Shown in pieces: positions 45,590 through 55,295 of a stretch of 64,000 nucleotides of DNA. The position numbers and the translations under genes were made by a program. Within the stretch, counting starts at the first letter, position 1, and each line of letters begins with the position of its first letter. Source of the stretch: Saccharothrix longispora (GTDB lineage: Bacteria; Actinomycetota; Actinomycetes; Mycobacteriales; Pseudonocardiaceae); the NCBI RefSeq assembly GCF_030852425.1, contig NZ_NSDM01000004.1, positions 186,001 to 250,000 on the forward strand, read 5' to 3'. The notes beneath the pieces were generated by a model. The model was given only the letters and a program-made list of their open reading frames with translations. It searched no databases and was not told the DNA's origin.

Positions 45590-47242
45590 ATGAGCCGGTT
45601 CGTGGACACGATGGTGGCAACCGCTGTGGGTGCCGGAGGACGTGAGCGGGGCATGACCACGGGAGAGCCGGGTGAGCCGGTCCGCCGCACGTGGGCCGAG
45701 GTGCACGAGCGGGCGACCCGCGTGGCCGGGGCGCTCGTGGCCGGCGGGATGACGCGCGGCGCGTCCGTCGCGGTGCTCGCGGGCGACCCGGCGGCCATCG
45801 CGCCCGCCGTGCAGGCGGTGTGGCTGGCGGGTGGCAGCACGACGATGCTGCACCAGCCGACGGCCCGCACCGACCTCGCCGAGTGGGCCGAGGACACGCT
45901 GCGCGTGCTGCGCATGATCGACGCGGAGCTGGTGCTGCTCGGCACGCCGTTCGACGCCCTGTCCGCGGTGCTCGACCAGCACGGCGTGGCCTACCGCCGG
46001 CTCGACGAGCTGGACGGGGAGCCCCTGGCCGCGCCGGTCGAGGTCGACGAGGACATGCCCGCGCTGCTCCAGCTCACCAGCGGCTCCACCGCCGACCCGA
46101 AGGCAGTGCGCATCACCCACGGGAACCTCTGGTCCAACGCCGAGGGCATGCGGGTCGCCGCCGCGCTCGACCCGGGCAGCGACGTGATGGTGTCGTGGCT
46201 GCCGCTGTTCCACGACATGGGCATGGTCGGCTTCCTGACCGTCCCCATGCTGCTCGGCATCGAGCTGGTCAAGGTCACCCCGCCCGACTTCCTGGCCCGG
46301 CCCACGCTGTGGCCGGACCTGATCTCGCGCTACCGGGGCACCATCACCGCCGCGCCGAACTTCGCCTACGCCATCGTCGCCCGCCGCATGAACGGCGTGG
46401 ACGACGACGCGTTCGACCTGTCCGCGCTGCGCATCGCGCTCAACGGGGCCGAGCCGATCGACCCGGTCGCGGTGAAGGCGTTCACCGACGCCGGCGCGCG
46501 GTTCGGGATGCCCCCCGAGTGCGTGCTGTGCGCGTACGGCATGGCCGAGACGACGCTGGGCGTGGCGTTCGCGCCGCTGTTCTCCGGCCTCGCCGTCGAC
46601 TGGGTCGACCCGGGCGAGCTGGAGGCCGGCAAGCGGGCCGTGCCGGTCGCCCCGGACACCCCGAACGCGCGGGCGTTCCCGCTCAACGGACCGCCCCTGC
46701 CGGGCCTGGAGGTGCAGGTCGTCGACGAGTCGGGCGCGGTGCGCGGCGAGCGCGAGGTCGGGCAGCTGCGGGTGCGCGGCGAGGCGGTGACGCCCGGCTA
46801 CCTGACCGTGGACGGGCCGCTGGCCACGCAGGACGCCGACGGCTGGCTCGACACCGGCGACGAGGGCTACCTGGTGGACGGCCAGGTCGTCGTGTGCGGG
46901 CGGCGCAAGGACGTGATCATCATGGGCGGCCGGAACATCTACCCGACCGACATCGAGCGGGCCGCGCTGTCCGTGCCCGGCGTGCGCGCGGGCAACGCGA
47001 TCGCCGTGCGGCTGGACGCGGGCACCCGGCGCGAGCGGTTCGCCGTGGTCGTCGAGTCGAAGCTGGCCGGCGAGGACGACGCGGTGAAGGCGCTGTCCAA
47101 GGAGATCAGCGCGCGGGTCGTGGACGCGGTCGGGCTGCGGCCGTTCTCCGTGGTCGTGCTGAAGCCCGGCAGCCTGCCCAAGACGCCGTCCGGCAAGCTG
47201 CGCCGCTCGTCCGCCGCGTCCCTGGTGCCCGCCGCGGGGTGA
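45590..47242 (+). CDS. Fatty-acyl-AMP ligase-like adenylating enzyme
   Basis: A 550-residue ANL-superfamily enzyme, the counterpart of Rv1013 (pks16) by position. The P-loop-like motif LTSGSTADPKAVRITHGNL, SWLPLFHDMGMVGFL (a FAAL hallmark), CAYGMAETTLGVAFAP and GRRKDVIIMGGRNIYPTDIE are present, with the C-terminal Lys region KTPSGKLRRS. FAAL enzymes activate fatty acids as acyl-AMP for transfer to a carrier protein; no carrier or PKS gene is adjacent. The ATG is seven bases after TACTCT (45577-45582), suggesting a leaderless mRNA. Confidence 0.9.
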   Translation: MSRFVDTMVATAVGAGGRERGMTTGEPGEPVRRTWAEVHERATRVAGALVAGGMTRGASVAVLAGDPAAIAPAVQAVWLAGGSTTMLHQPTARTDLAEWAEDTLRVLRMIDAELVLLGTPFDALSAVLDQHGVAYRRLDELDGEPLAAPVEVDEDMPALLQLTSGSTADPKAVRITHGNLWSNAEGMRVAAALDPGSDVMVSWLPLFHDMGMVGFLTVPMLLGIELVKVTPPDFLARPTLWPDLISRYRGTITAAPNFAYAIVARRMNGVDDDAFDLSALRIALNGAEPIDPVAVKAFTDAGARFGMPPECVLCAYGMAETTLGVAFAPLFSGLAVDWVDPGELEAGKRAVPVAPDTPNARAFPLNGPPLPGLEVQVVDESGAVRGEREVGQLRVRGEAVTPGYLTVDGPLATQDADGWLDTGDEGYLVDGQVVVCGRRKDVIIMGGRNIYPTDIERAALSVPGVRAGNAIAVRLDAGTRRERFAVVVESKLAGEDDAVKALSKEISARVVDAVGLRPFSVVVLKPGSLPKTPSGKLRRSSAASLVPAAG

Positions 47243-47248
47243 TGCGGG

Positions 47249-48052
47249 GTGCTCGGCGCCGCGGCGCGCGCACTCGCCTTCGTGACCGCGCGGTCGACCG
47301 GTCCGCCGCTCGACCGCGCGGTGCGCGTCACCCTGAACTTCCACCCCGGACGAGTGGTTCCCGGGTTGGTGGACGGTGGCGCGTACGTGTCGCAGTTCGT
47401 GACCGGGACGAGCGGCGGCGGCCTGACCGCGTTCGAGGGCGGTGACCGGTGGCGGTGGGAGAGCCGCATGTTCGGCGGCGCCTACGACTCGGCCGCCGCC
47501 CACGAGAGACCGGTGTACGGGGGCCTGAACTTCCGGCTGAGTCAGTACGGCGCGTCACCACGTTTCGGATCGTCACACCTGCGGCTGAAACCTGACGTCC
47601 CGAGGCGTACTACGTTCTGCTACCCGGACAGCGTGACCGAGCCCGAGCACTTCGGCGTCGCCGACCGCATGCCGCTCGTCGCCGTCGCCCTGGCCGACCG
47701 CCGCGACCTCCTCGACGACTACGTCGAGGCCCACGTGCACGGCGGGGTGTCCGTCGCGATCGACGCGGAGGCCCTCGTGCTCGACCCGAGCTACCGGGGC
47801 ACGCCCGTCGAGGAGGCCGCGCTGCGCCTGCCCTGCCCGGTCGAGTGGCACCCCGGGTTCCACCTGCACGTGGACGAGCTGCGCCGCCACCCGGACTTTC
47901 GCGGTCCGGAGTCCGTGGCGCTGGGGGAGCGCATCGCCGTGGACGGCGTGCTGACGCCGGAGGTCATCGGCGACCACGCGGGCCGCCACCACCCGCAGGA
48001 CCTCAAGGAGGTCTGGCACCTGCTGGCCCGGTTCGGGCGGCGCGTCCCCTGA
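47249..48052 (+). CDS. DUF3626 protein
   Basis: A 267-residue protein that fits DUF3626: RVTLNFHPGRVVPGLVDGG, YVSQFVTGTSGGGLTAFEGG, RWRWESRMFGGAYDSAAAHE, YGGLNFRLSQYGASPRFGSS and FCYPDSVTEPEHFG. No signal or membrane segment. The biochemical role of this family is unknown; the many conserved His, Asp and Arg residues suggest an enzyme. The GTG lies 6 nt after the stop of the acyl-AMP ligase gene, so they are probably cotranscribed. Confidence 0.85.
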   Translation: MLGAAARALAFVTARSTGPPLDRAVRVTLNFHPGRVVPGLVDGGAYVSQFVTGTSGGGLTAFEGGDRWRWESRMFGGAYDSAAAHERPVYGGLNFRLSQYGASPRFGSSHLRLKPDVPRRTTFCYPDSVTEPEHFGVADRMPLVAVALADRRDLLDDYVEAHVHGGVSVAIDAEALVLDPSYRGTPVEEAALRLPCPVEWHPGFHLHVDELRRHPDFRGPESVALGERIAVDGVLTPEVIGDHAGRHHPQDLKEVWHLLARFGRRVP

Positions 48053-48071
48053 TCCGGGCACCACGGGTCGC

Positions 48072-48539
48072 GTGACGTCGATCGAGATCCGCCCCGCCCG
48101 CCCCGACGACCTGCCCGCCGTGGCCGAGCTGCGCTGCCGGTGGGAGCACGAGAGCCGGGGCACCCGGGTGACGCCCGTGGAGGAGTTCGCGCCCCGCTTC
48201 GCGCAGTGGGCCCGCGAGCACGAGTCGACCCACCGGTGCGCGGTCGCCGCCGTGGACGGGCGCGTCGTCGGCATGGCGTGGCTCGCGGTCCTGCCCAGGG
48301 TGCCCCGCGGGGCCGCGTCCGACCGGGCGAGCGGCGACGTGCAGTGCGTGTACGTGACGCCCGACCACCGCGGCGCCGGGCTCGGCGGGCGGCTCGTCGA
48401 CGCCGTCCTCGACCAGGCCCGCGCACTCGGGCTCGAACGGGTGACCGTGCACTCCGGGGAACGCGCCGTCACGGCGTACGCGCGCAGCGGCTTCGCGGTG
48501 TCCCCGCGCCTGCTCCAGGTCGAGTTCGGCCACCGCTGA
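48072..48539 (+). CDS. GNAT-family N-acetyltransferase
   Basis: A 155-residue acetyltransferase. IEIRPARPDDLPAVAELRCR opens the fold, CVYVTPDHRGAGLGGRLVDA is the acetyl-CoA loop, and LGLERVTVHSGERAVTAYAR with SGFAVSPRLLQVEFG closes it. Start at GTG 48072, 19 bp after the DUF3626 gene. Substrate unknown. It converges on pth with a tandem repeat in between. Confidence 0.88.
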   Translation: MTSIEIRPARPDDLPAVAELRCRWEHESRGTRVTPVEEFAPRFAQWAREHESTHRCAVAAVDGRVVGMAWLAVLPRVPRGAASDRASGDVQCVYVTPDHRGAGLGGRLVDAVLDQARALGLERVTVHSGERAVTAYARSGFAVSPRLLQVEFGHR

Positions 48540-48565
48540 CCACTGGTCAGGGCTCGGCGCGGAAT

Positions 48566-48677
48566 CGTGCCCAGTGGAACTCGTGCCCAGTGGAACTCGT
48601 GCCCAGTGGAACTCGTGCCCAGTGGAACTCGTGCCCAGTGGAACTCGTGCCCAGTGGAACTCGTGCTCAGTGGAACT
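48566..48677. repeat. 16-bp tandem array derived from the pth 3' end
   Basis: Six perfect head-to-tail copies of CGTGCCCAGTGGAACT (48566-48661) are followed by a seventh with one change (48662-48677) that contains the pth stop codon. On the pth strand each copy reads AGTTCCACTGGGCACG, the last codons of pth plus flanking bases. It fills the gap between convergent GNAT and pth genes. Confidence 0.93.
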
Positions 48678-49236
48678 TGTTCTGGGCGGCTTCCAGGCCC
48701 AGCTCCAGCAGCGCCTCCACGGCGTCCGCCGCCCGGTCCAGCTCGAACGCCAACTCCTTGCGCTCCACCAGCGAGAAGTCCCGCAGCACGTAGTCGGCCG
48801 GGTCCATCCGGCCCGGCGGGCGGTCCACGCCGAAGCGCACCCGGTGGTAGTCCTTGGTGCCCAGCGACTTGGTGATCGAGCGCAGGCCGTTGTGGCCGTT
48901 CTCGCCGCCGCCCAGCTTCAGCCGCACGGTGGCGAACGGCAGGTCCAGCTCGTCGTGCACCACGACGATCGACGCGGGCGGCACCTTGTAGAAGTTCGCC
49001 GTGCCCGCCACCGGACCGCCCGAGAGGTTCATGTAGCCGCGAGGCTTGGCCAGCACGACCCGACGCCCGGCCAGGCGGCCCTCCAGCACCTCGGCGCCGC
49101 CCTTGTGGGCCTTGAACTTCCCACCAACGCGTGAAGCCAGCTCGTCGAGGACCATGAAGCCGACGTTGTGCCGGTTGCCCTCGTACTTGGGGCCGGGGTT
49201 GCCCACCCCGACGACCAGGGCCACGTCATCGCCCAC
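48667..49236 (-). CDS. pth: Peptidyl-tRNA hydrolase
   Basis: A 189-residue enzyme that frees peptide from dropped-off peptidyl-tRNA. Motifs: [20 protein letters not shown] (catalytic His in NRHNVGF), [31 protein letters not shown] and [15 protein letters not shown] start. It overlaps the end of the upstream repeat-protein gene by 11 bp. Its own 3' end is the founder of a 16-bp tandem array. Confidence 0.96.
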   Translation of the reverse strand: MGDDVALVVGVGNPGPKYEGNRHNVGFMVLDELASRVGGKFKAHKGGAEVLEGRLAGRRVVLAKPRGYMNLSGGPVAGTANFYKVPPASIVVVHDELDLPFATVRLKLGGGENGHNGLRSITKSLGTKDYHRVRFGVDRPPGRMDPADYVLRDFSLVERKELAFELDRAADAVEALLELGLEAAQNKFH

Positions 49237-49741
49237 GGAACCGCAACTCCTGCTCCAGCTCGTCCAACAGGGTGTCGACCGCCCGCACCTGGTAACCGCG
49301 CCGGAGGCCCGACGTGGTGCTGAACCTGGTGTGGCGGACCTCGGCCGCGCTCATCCGCCCCCGGCCGTCCAGCGCCGCGGCGGCCCGGCCCAGGAAGGCG
49401 TCGACCTCGCCGCGATCGTAGCCGTTGGACGCCTTCGGCAGCTTCACCGCGAGCAGCGCGTCACCGGTCTGGAGCGTGGTCGGCGGCACGTGGCCGGAGC
49501 GCAGTTGGTGCTCCGCGGCGGTCAGGAACTCGTCCACGGCGCGCTGCTCGTAGCCGCCCGCGATCTCGGTGAACGCGACCGACCGCACCTGCTCGGGTCG
49601 CAGCACGAGCCGTCCGGCGAGGGCGTCCGCGATCTGCCGGGCGAACGCGTCGACCTGCGCCGGGTCGTACCCCCGGCCGCTCTTGCGGCGCGGGAACCGC
49701 AGGGCGCGCACCTGGGCGGGGCTCAGGTACGGGAACGGCAC
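49226..49741 (-). CDS. Second DivIVA-repeat protein, four repeats
   Basis: About 171 residues holding four copies of the DivIVA-type motif: [60 protein letters not shown] and [20 protein letters not shown], each closing with a (V)D-x-(F/L)-L helix. It is a shorter relative of the gene at 44110-45483 and likewise lacks a coiled coil. It lies between rplY and pth in one transcription unit. No strong start is visible; GTG 49741 is preferred because the frame upstream runs into rplY. Confidence 0.8.
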   Translation of the reverse strand: MPFPYLSPAQVRALRFPRRKSGRGYDPAQVDAFARQIADALAGRLVLRPEQVRSVAFTEIAGGYEQRAVDEFLTAAEHQLRSGHVPPTTLQTGDALLAVKLPKASNGYDRGEVDAFLGRAAAALDGRGRMSAAEVRHTRFSTTSGLRRGYQVRAVDTLLDELEQELRFRGR

Positions 49742-49799
49742 GCCACCCCAGCCGTGAGGCGGGGGAGGCGTGCCGTTCGAGTCGCCCGACGTGATGGGC

Positions 49800-50405
49800 T
49801 CAGCCTTCTTCGGTGGCCTCGGGCTCGGTGCCCTCGCCCGTGTCGCCCTCCATGGCGGCGGCACTCGGGGCCTCGTTCACCGCGAGCACCATGGCCTCGG
49901 GGTCGGTGGCGAGGGTCGAGCCCGCGGGGAGCACCAGGTCGGAGGCGTGCACCTGGGTGCCGGCCGCCAGGCCCTCGATCGAGTACTCGATCTGCTCGGG
50001 GATGTTCAGCGCGTCGGCCTCGACCTGGACCGTGGTGAGGTCCTGCGTGAGCAGGGTCGCCGAGGCGGGCTCGCCGGTGAGGACGATGGGCACCTCGACG
50101 GTGACCTTCTCGCCCCGCTGCACCAGCAGCAGGTCGACGTGCTCGATGTAGTTCTTGATGGGGTGGGTGGTGACGGTCTTGGTCAGCGCAAGCTCGCTGG
50201 ACGAATCGATGTCCAGGGCGATGACAGCGTTGTGACCGTGCTCGCGGACAACACGGGCGAACTCGAGCGCCGGCAGGGCCAGGTGCTTCGGGTCGGAACC
50301 GTGGCCGTAGAGCACCGCGGGGATCTTGCCGGCGCGGCGGGTGCGGCGGGCGGCGCCCTTGCCGAACTCGGTGCGCTGCTCTGCGGCGAGACGGACCTCG
50401 GACAC
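49800..50405 (-). CDS. rplY: Ribosomal protein bL25 (Ctc form)
   Basis: A 201-residue long-form bL25. The N-terminal 5S-rRNA-binding domain (VRLAAEQRTEFGKGAARRTR, IPAVLYGHGSDPKHLALPAL) is followed by the Ctc/TL5 C-terminal beta domain (EKVTVEVPIVLTGEPASATL, LNIPEQIEYSIEGLAAGTQV) and an acidic tail rich in Glu. GGAGAG lies before the start. It heads the run rplY - DivIVA-repeat gene - pth. Confidence 0.95.
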   Translation of the reverse strand: MSEVRLAAEQRTEFGKGAARRTRRAGKIPAVLYGHGSDPKHLALPALEFARVVREHGHNAVIALDIDSSSELALTKTVTTHPIKNYIEHVDLLLVQRGEKVTVEVPIVLTGEPASATLLTQDLTTVQVEADALNIPEQIEYSIEGLAAGTQVHASDLVLPAGSTLATDPEAMVLAVNEAPSAAAMEGDTGEGTEPEATEEG

Positions 50406-50571
50406 GGTGGGGCTCTCCTAACGGTCTGGCCTGGTACGTCGGGCGGGGCGTAAGCGGGGTGGCGAGCCTGCGGCGGCCGGGCGGCGCGGAAGGTGAACAC
50501 GCGCGGCATCACAACCGCCGCGTCGATCACGCCGAGCGTGATGCTCGCCCTCGCCGAGGCAACCCGACCAG

Positions 50572-50577
50572 TGTAGG
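50572..50577 (-). promoter_or_regulatory. Likely -10 box of the rplY promoter
   Basis: On the - strand TACACT (50577-50572) stands about 165 bases before the rplY start in a gap with no gene. The resulting leader would contain a small hairpin, ATCACG (50525-50530) with CGTGAT (50536-50541). No -35 box is obvious. Confidence 0.4.
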
Positions 50578-50635
50578 CCGACCGCGGCGGAGCGGCCTAA
50601 TCGGGGGTTCGTTCCCCGCCCCGAACCCACCGAAA

Positions 50636-50735
50636 CCCGAGAGTTAAACCCCCAGCTCGCGAGGGTCCAACCCCCGTTTCGACGCTCGCGACCTGGGGGG
50701 TGGACTCCCGCGACCTGGGCGTGGACTCCCGGGGT
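50636..50735. repeat. Dyad repeat related to the 22-bp arrays
   Basis: Units on the right half (TGGACTCCCGCGACCTGGG at 50701 and again at 50722, 21-bp spacing) face an inverted unit on the left (CTCGCGAGGGTCCAACCCC, near 50656-50674), flanked by GAGAGTTAAAC. The layout and the core words (GCGAG / GACTC / GAGTT) recall the arrays at 4145 and 58292. It lies between prs and the rplY leader. Confidence 0.65.
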
Positions 50736-51718
50736 CAGGCGTTGCCGTCGAACAGGGAGGTCACCGAGCCGTCCTCGAAGACCTCCTGGATGACGCGGGC
50801 CAGCAGCGGGGCGATCGGCAGCACGGTCATCGCCTCGAAGCGCTTGTCGGCCGGGATCGGGAGGGTGTCGGTGAACACGACCTCGCGGGCGCCGCAGTCC
50901 TGCAACCGCTCCACGGCCGGGCCGGACAGCACCGGGTGGGTGGCCGCGATGACGACGTCCGACGCGCCCTCGGCGAGGAGCTGCTCCACGGCCTTGGTGA
51001 TCGTGCCGCCGGTGTCGATCATGTCGTCGATGACCACGCACAGCCGGTCCTGGACCTGGCCGACCACGCGGTTCGCGACGACCTCGTTCGGACGCAGCGG
51101 GTCGCGGGTCTTGTGGATGAACGCGATGGGCGTGCCGCCCAGCGTGTCGGCCCACTTCTCGGCGAGCTTGGTGCGGCCCGCGTCCGGCGACACCACGGTG
51201 ATGTCGTGGCCCGCGTACTTGGCGCGGATGTGCTCCGCGAGCAGCGGCATGGCCCACAGGTGGTCCACCGGGCCGTCGAAGAAGCCCTGGATCTGGGCGG
51301 TGTGCAGGTCGACCGCGACGAGGCGGTCGGCCCCGGCGGTCTTGAACAGGTCGGCGACCAGGCGCGCGGAGATCGGCTCGCGGCCCCGGTGCTTCTTGTC
51401 CTGCCGCGCGTACGGGTAGAACGGCATGATCACGGTGATGCGCTTGGCCGAGGCGCGCTTCAGCGCGTCCACCATGATCAGCTGCTCCATCAGCCACTGG
51501 TTGATGGGCGCGCAGTGCGACTGGATGACGAACGCGTCGCAGCCGCGGACGCTCTCCTCGAACCGCACGAAGATCTCGCCGTTGGCGAAGTCGTACGCCG
51601 ACTGCGGCGTGACGGAGACGTTCAGGTGCTTGGCGACCTGCTCGGTCAGCTCGGGGTAGGCGCGACCGCCGAAGAGCATCAGGTTCTTCTTGGGTGTCCC
51701 GGCCATCGTGGGGTTCAC
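50735..51718 (-). CDS. prs: Ribose-phosphate pyrophosphokinase
   Basis: A 327-residue PRPP synthase for nucleotides, His, Trp and arabinan precursors. Motifs: NLMLFGGRAYPELTEQVAKH, FANGEIFVRFEESVRG, MPFYPYARQDKKHRGREPIS, VDLHTAQIQGFFDGPVDHL and the PRPP loop CVVIDDMIDTGGTI. The GTG at 51718 is preferred: it starts two bases after the last base of the glmU stop region and has GAAGGG about 7 nt upstream, inside glmU. An ATG at MAGTPKKN is the alternative. Confidence 0.95.
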   Translation of the reverse strand: MNPTMAGTPKKNLMLFGGRAYPELTEQVAKHLNVSVTPQSAYDFANGEIFVRFEESVRGCDAFVIQSHCAPINQWLMEQLIMVDALKRASAKRITVIMPFYPYARQDKKHRGREPISARLVADLFKTAGADRLVAVDLHTAQIQGFFDGPVDHLWAMPLLAEHIRAKYAGHDITVVSPDAGRTKLAEKWADTLGGTPIAFIHKTRDPLRPNEVVANRVVGQVQDRLCVVIDDMIDTGGTITKAVEQLLAEGASDVVIAATHPVLSGPAVERLQDCGAREVVFTDTLPIPADKRFEAMTVLPIAPLLARVIQEVFEDGSVTSLFDGNA

Positions 51719-51719
51719 G

Positions 51720-53219
51720 TCAGCGCCCTTCATCGGTTGTGCCATTCCCATTCTCGGACGCCAGTGCCCGCTCCGCCGCCTCCGCCGATGCGGTGCCGGC
51801 CCGACGGGACAGCACCCAGCCCTCCAGGTTGCGCTGGGGACCACCCGACACGGCCAGCGCGCCCGGCGGCACGTCGCGCCGCACGACGGTCCCGGCGCCG
51901 GTGTAGGCGCCGTCGCCGACGGTCACCGGCGCCACGAACATGTTGTCCGAGCCGGTGCGGCAGTGGGACCCGATCGTGGTCCGGTGCTTGTTCACGCCGT
52001 CGTAGTTCACCGTGACGCTCGCCGCGCCGACGTTCGAGTGCTCGCCGACCGTGGCGTCGCCGAGGTAGCTCAGGTGGGGGACCTTCGAACCGGCGCCGAT
52101 GTCCGAGTTCTTCACCTCGACGAACGTCCCGATCTTGCCGTTCTCGCCCAGCCGCGTGCCCGGCCGCAGGAAGGCGAACGGGCCGACGGACGCGCCCTCG
52201 CCGATCTCCGCGCCGGAGCCGTGCGTGCGCACCACGGACGCGCCCGCGCCGACCGCGCACCCGCTCAGCGTGGTGTCCGGCCCCACGACCGCGCCCTCGC
52301 CGACGACCGTCCCGGCGCGCAGCTGCACGCCCGGCTCGATCAGCGCGTCCCGGCCCACCCGCACGTCCGCGTCCAACCACGTGGTGGCCGGGTCGACCAC
52401 GGTCACGCCGGAGCGCATGGCCCGCTCGACGAGCCGCCGGTTCAGCTCCGCGCCCAGCCTGGCCAGCTGCACGCGGTCGTTCACGCCCTCCACGAGCCAG
52501 GCGTCGGGCGTCACGAGCGCGCCCACGCGCCTGCCGTCCGACCGCGCGATGGTCAGCACGTCGGTCAGGTACAGCTCGCCCTGCGCGTTGTCGGTCGACA
52601 GCCGCGACAGCCCGTCGCGCAGCACCGCCGCGTCGAAGGCGTACACGCCCGAGTTGACCTCGGTGATCGCGCGCTGCTCCTCGGACGCGTCCTTCTGCTC
52701 GACGATCGCCTCGACCTCGCCCGAGGCCGACCGCACGATCCGCCCGTACCCGGTCGGGTCGTCCACCACGGCGGTCAGCACGGTCACCGCGTTGCCCTGC
52801 CCGCCGTGCTCGGCCAGCAGCGCGCGCAGGGTGTCGGCGTCCAGCAGCGGCACGTCGCCGTAGGTCACCACGACCGTGCCGCCCGGGTCGTCGGACGTGC
52901 CCGTGACCTCGGCCAACGCGTCCAGGCCGCAGCCCACCGCGTGGCCGGTGCCCTTCTGCTCCTCCTGCACCGCGACGGTGACCTTGCGGTCCAGCGCGGT
53001 CGAGAGGCCGTCGAGGTGGTCGGCGACCGCGGCGCGGCCGTGGCCGACCACGACGGCCAGGTGGTCCGGATCGGTTCCCGCGGCCGCGCGCACCGCGTGC
53101 TCCACGAGGGAGCGACCGGCGATGCGGTGCAGGACCTTGGGGGTGGCGGAGCGCATGCGGGTGCCTTCACCCGCTGCGAGGACGATCGTGCTGACCGGGG
53201 TGGGGACACCCTCAAGCAT
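51720..53219 (-). CDS. glmU: Bifunctional GlcNAc-1-P uridylyltransferase / GlcN-1-P acetyltransferase
   Basis: A 499-residue enzyme for the last two steps to UDP-GlcNAc. The N-terminal pyrophosphorylase begins [20 protein letters not shown] and has [16 protein letters not shown] and [16 protein letters not shown]. The C-terminal left-handed beta helix carries the acetyltransferase ([60 protein letters not shown]). It is followed directly by prs with translational coupling, the conserved actinobacterial pair. Confidence 0.96.
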   Translation of the reverse strand: MLEGVPTPVSTIVLAAGEGTRMRSATPKVLHRIAGRSLVEHAVRAAAGTDPDHLAVVVGHGRAAVADHLDGLSTALDRKVTVAVQEEQKGTGHAVGCGLDALAEVTGTSDDPGGTVVVTYGDVPLLDADTLRALLAEHGGQGNAVTVLTAVVDDPTGYGRIVRSASGEVEAIVEQKDASEEQRAITEVNSGVYAFDAAVLRDGLSRLSTDNAQGELYLTDVLTIARSDGRRVGALVTPDAWLVEGVNDRVQLARLGAELNRRLVERAMRSGVTVVDPATTWLDADVRVGRDALIEPGVQLRAGTVVGEGAVVGPDTTLSGCAVGAGASVVRTHGSGAEIGEGASVGPFAFLRPGTRLGENGKIGTFVEVKNSDIGAGSKVPHLSYLGDATVGEHSNVGAASVTVNYDGVNKHRTTIGSHCRTGSDNMFVAPVTVGDGAYTGAGTVVRRDVPPGALAVSGGPQRNLEGWVLSRRAGTASAEAAERALASENGNGTTDEGR

Positions 53220-53287
53220 CAGCGCTCTCCCTAGCTCGGTGCGTGCCTTGCAGCGGGAGGGGCCTGGCTTCCCGCCAGGTGCCGATA

Positions 53288-54934
53288 CTAAGCCTCCGGG
53301 TCGGGCTCGCCTTCCACAGCCGCAACCCGGCAGCCACCCCCGCGCTTCGCCGCGTACATCGCCGAGTCGGCTCGCGCGAGGGCCGCGTGCGCCGTCTCGC
53401 GGGGGCGCGCGGAGATCACGCCGACCGACAGCGTGACCCCGCGCGACAGGTCGGAAGGCAAGGCCGCGACGGCTTCCACGGCGCGTGCCAGCGCCGCCTC
53501 GGCCGCGTGCAGCGGCGCACCCGGCAGCAGCACCACGAACTCGTCGCCGCCGTACCTGGCCACCAGGTCGTCACCCCGCAGGGCCTGCCGCAGTGTGCTG
53601 GCAATCACGCGCAGGACGTCGTCGCCCTCGGCGTGCGAGTACTTGTCGTTGACCACCTTGAACCCGTCGAGGTCCACCAGCGCGATGGCCATCGGGTGGG
53701 TCTGGGCGCTGATCAGCGCGGCCAGCCGGTCGTCGAGCGCGCGGCGGTTCGGCAGGCCCGTCAGCGGGTCCTGCAACGCCTGCTGCGCGATGGCGCCGTG
53801 CGCGCGGGTCAGCCGTTCGTGGTCGCGGCGGGTGAGCAGGGTGGCGGTGCGGGCCTCCTGCATCAGCCACAGCTCGGTCTCCAGGGCGGTCGCGTAGGTC
53901 TCCAGCGCGCTGATCGTGCGCTCGTTCTTCGGACCGGACATGCGGGCGAACTCGCGGGTCAGGCACAGCATCAGCGTCGGCTCGGACGTGTCGCGCTCCA
54001 GCCGCTCGCGGGCGCCGTGCAGCACCTGGAGCGCCTGCTGCGGCAGTTCCTCCATCTCCAGGCAGCGGGCCAGCGCGATCGACACGATGATCAGCTCGCG
54101 GGCGTACATGGACATCTCGCGCAGCGACCACAGCCGCGAGATGTGCCCGGCGCCCGGTTTCGCCAGCGCGTGGGCGGCCCCTATCACCGGCACCTGCTCG
54201 GCGGCGGTGCGGTCGCGGCGACCGGGGTGCAGGGACTCGCGGAACGCGCCCTCGACGGCGGTGGCGATGGCCGACGCGGTGGCGAACCGCTCGGCGGCCT
54301 CCTCGAAGTTGTCCACCCGCTCCAGCCGCAGCCCCCAGCCGATGAGCATGCGGGTCCGGTTGAGCAGGTGCACGTAGATCAGGTGCGGGTTGGCGCTCTC
54401 CCGGATGGCGTTGTGCGCGCGGGCCAGCACGTCGTCGGCCATCTCGTAGACGCCCAGCTGGGTGAGCACGAGCCCGGTCGACTGGAGCGCGGACGCCAGC
54501 AGGCGGTCCCACGTGCGCTTGTCGAGCATGGGGTCGGGGGCGAGGTCCTCCTCCAGCATCGCCAGGCCGCTCGCGACCTCGGTCAGCGCCTTGTCCTCGA
54601 ACCCGCCGAGCAGGTAGCGGCGACCGCGCAGCGCGTGCGCCTCGGCCTCCAGCACCAGCAGGCCGTGCCGCCGGCAGTGGGCGAGCATCTCGTCGAGCAC
54701 GGAGTCGGAGAGGTCGACCAGGCCGGGGGTGACGATCCGGACCACGGCGGCGGCGCGGAGCAGCTGGCCGACGATCCGCGGCTCGCCGCGGCCCTGCGCC
54801 TCGGCGAGGATCTCGTCGACCTCGTGCGCCGCGTCGAGCTGCTCGGACAGGTGGCTGCTCTGCGCGACGGCCACGAGTTCACTCGCGCGGCCGACCAGCC
54901 ACGCGTCGGACATCTCGTGGAGCACCGGCGCCAC
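53288..54934 (-). CDS. GGDEF diguanylate cyclase with long helical N-terminus
   Basis: A 548-residue cytoplasmic protein. The C-terminal GGDEF domain (about 370-535) is intact: [53 protein letters not shown] and [13 protein letters not shown], so it should make c-di-GMP. The first 360 residues look all-helical and TPR-like ([40 protein letters not shown]), with no membrane helix, PAS or GAF motif, so the signal may be protein-based. The GTG start has only a weak ribosome site. The gene lies downstream of tRNA-Gln on the same strand. Confidence 0.88.
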   Translation of the reverse strand: MAPVLHEMSDAWLVGRASELVAVAQSSHLSEQLDAAHEVDEILAEAQGRGEPRIVGQLLRAAAVVRIVTPGLVDLSDSVLDEMLAHCRRHGLLVLEAEAHALRGRRYLLGGFEDKALTEVASGLAMLEEDLAPDPMLDKRTWDRLLASALQSTGLVLTQLGVYEMADDVLARAHNAIRESANPHLIYVHLLNRTRMLIGWGLRLERVDNFEEAAERFATASAIATAVEGAFRESLHPGRRDRTAAEQVPVIGAAHALAKPGAGHISRLWSLREMSMYARELIIVSIALARCLEMEELPQQALQVLHGARERLERDTSEPTLMLCLTREFARMSGPKNERTISALETYATALETELWLMQEARTATLLTRRDHERLTRAHGAIAQQALQDPLTGLPNRRALDDRLAALISAQTHPMAIALVDLDGFKVVNDKYSHAEGDDVLRVIASTLRQALRGDDLVARYGGDEFVVLLPGAPLHAAEAALARAVEAVAALPSDLSRGVTLSVGVISARPRETAHAALARADSAMYAAKRGGGCRVAAVEGEPDPEA

Positions 54935-55025
54935 GTTGCCCTGCTCGTCGACCGCTTCCTCGCGCAGCGACTCACACCCCCATGCAGACGCAGGGCGACC
55001 GGGCCCGGGCGGCCCGACCGGCTCG

Positions 55026-55096
55026 CTCCGCCACCAGGATTCGAACCTGGACCATCGGAACCAAAATCCGAGGTGCTGCCTTTACACCATGGCGGA
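55026..55096 (-). tRNA. tRNA-Gln (anticodon TTG)
   Basis: Read on the - strand: acceptor TCCGCCA pairs with TGGCGGA, anticodon stem TCGGA/TCCGA closes loop TTTTGGT (anticodon TTG, codon CAA), and the T arm CCAGG TTCGAAT CCTGG is standard. The discriminator base is G, as in other bacterial tRNA-Gln. CCA is not encoded. The rest of 54935-55332 has no gene. Confidence 0.95.
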
Positions 55097-55295
55097 ACGG
55101 TCGAGGCGGACCCCGACCGCGCGAACACATGTTGTCACGAGTGCCCCCCGTAGGTCAGCACCACCACTCAAGTGGCGGCAACCCGTGGGTGATTGGATCA
55201 TGACACACCGTGTTGTGGCTGGTCAGCGCAGGGATGTAGACAGTGCGCGCGGAGCGTCCGGCGTGCCGCGGCGGGCGGAGAACAATCATGTACAC

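Noticed and set aside
48566-48875. Repeat-peptide genes in the 16-bp array
   Set aside because: Because 16 is not a multiple of 3 all three frames stay open and give a 16-residue repeat; there is no start signal and the array derives from the pth 3' end.
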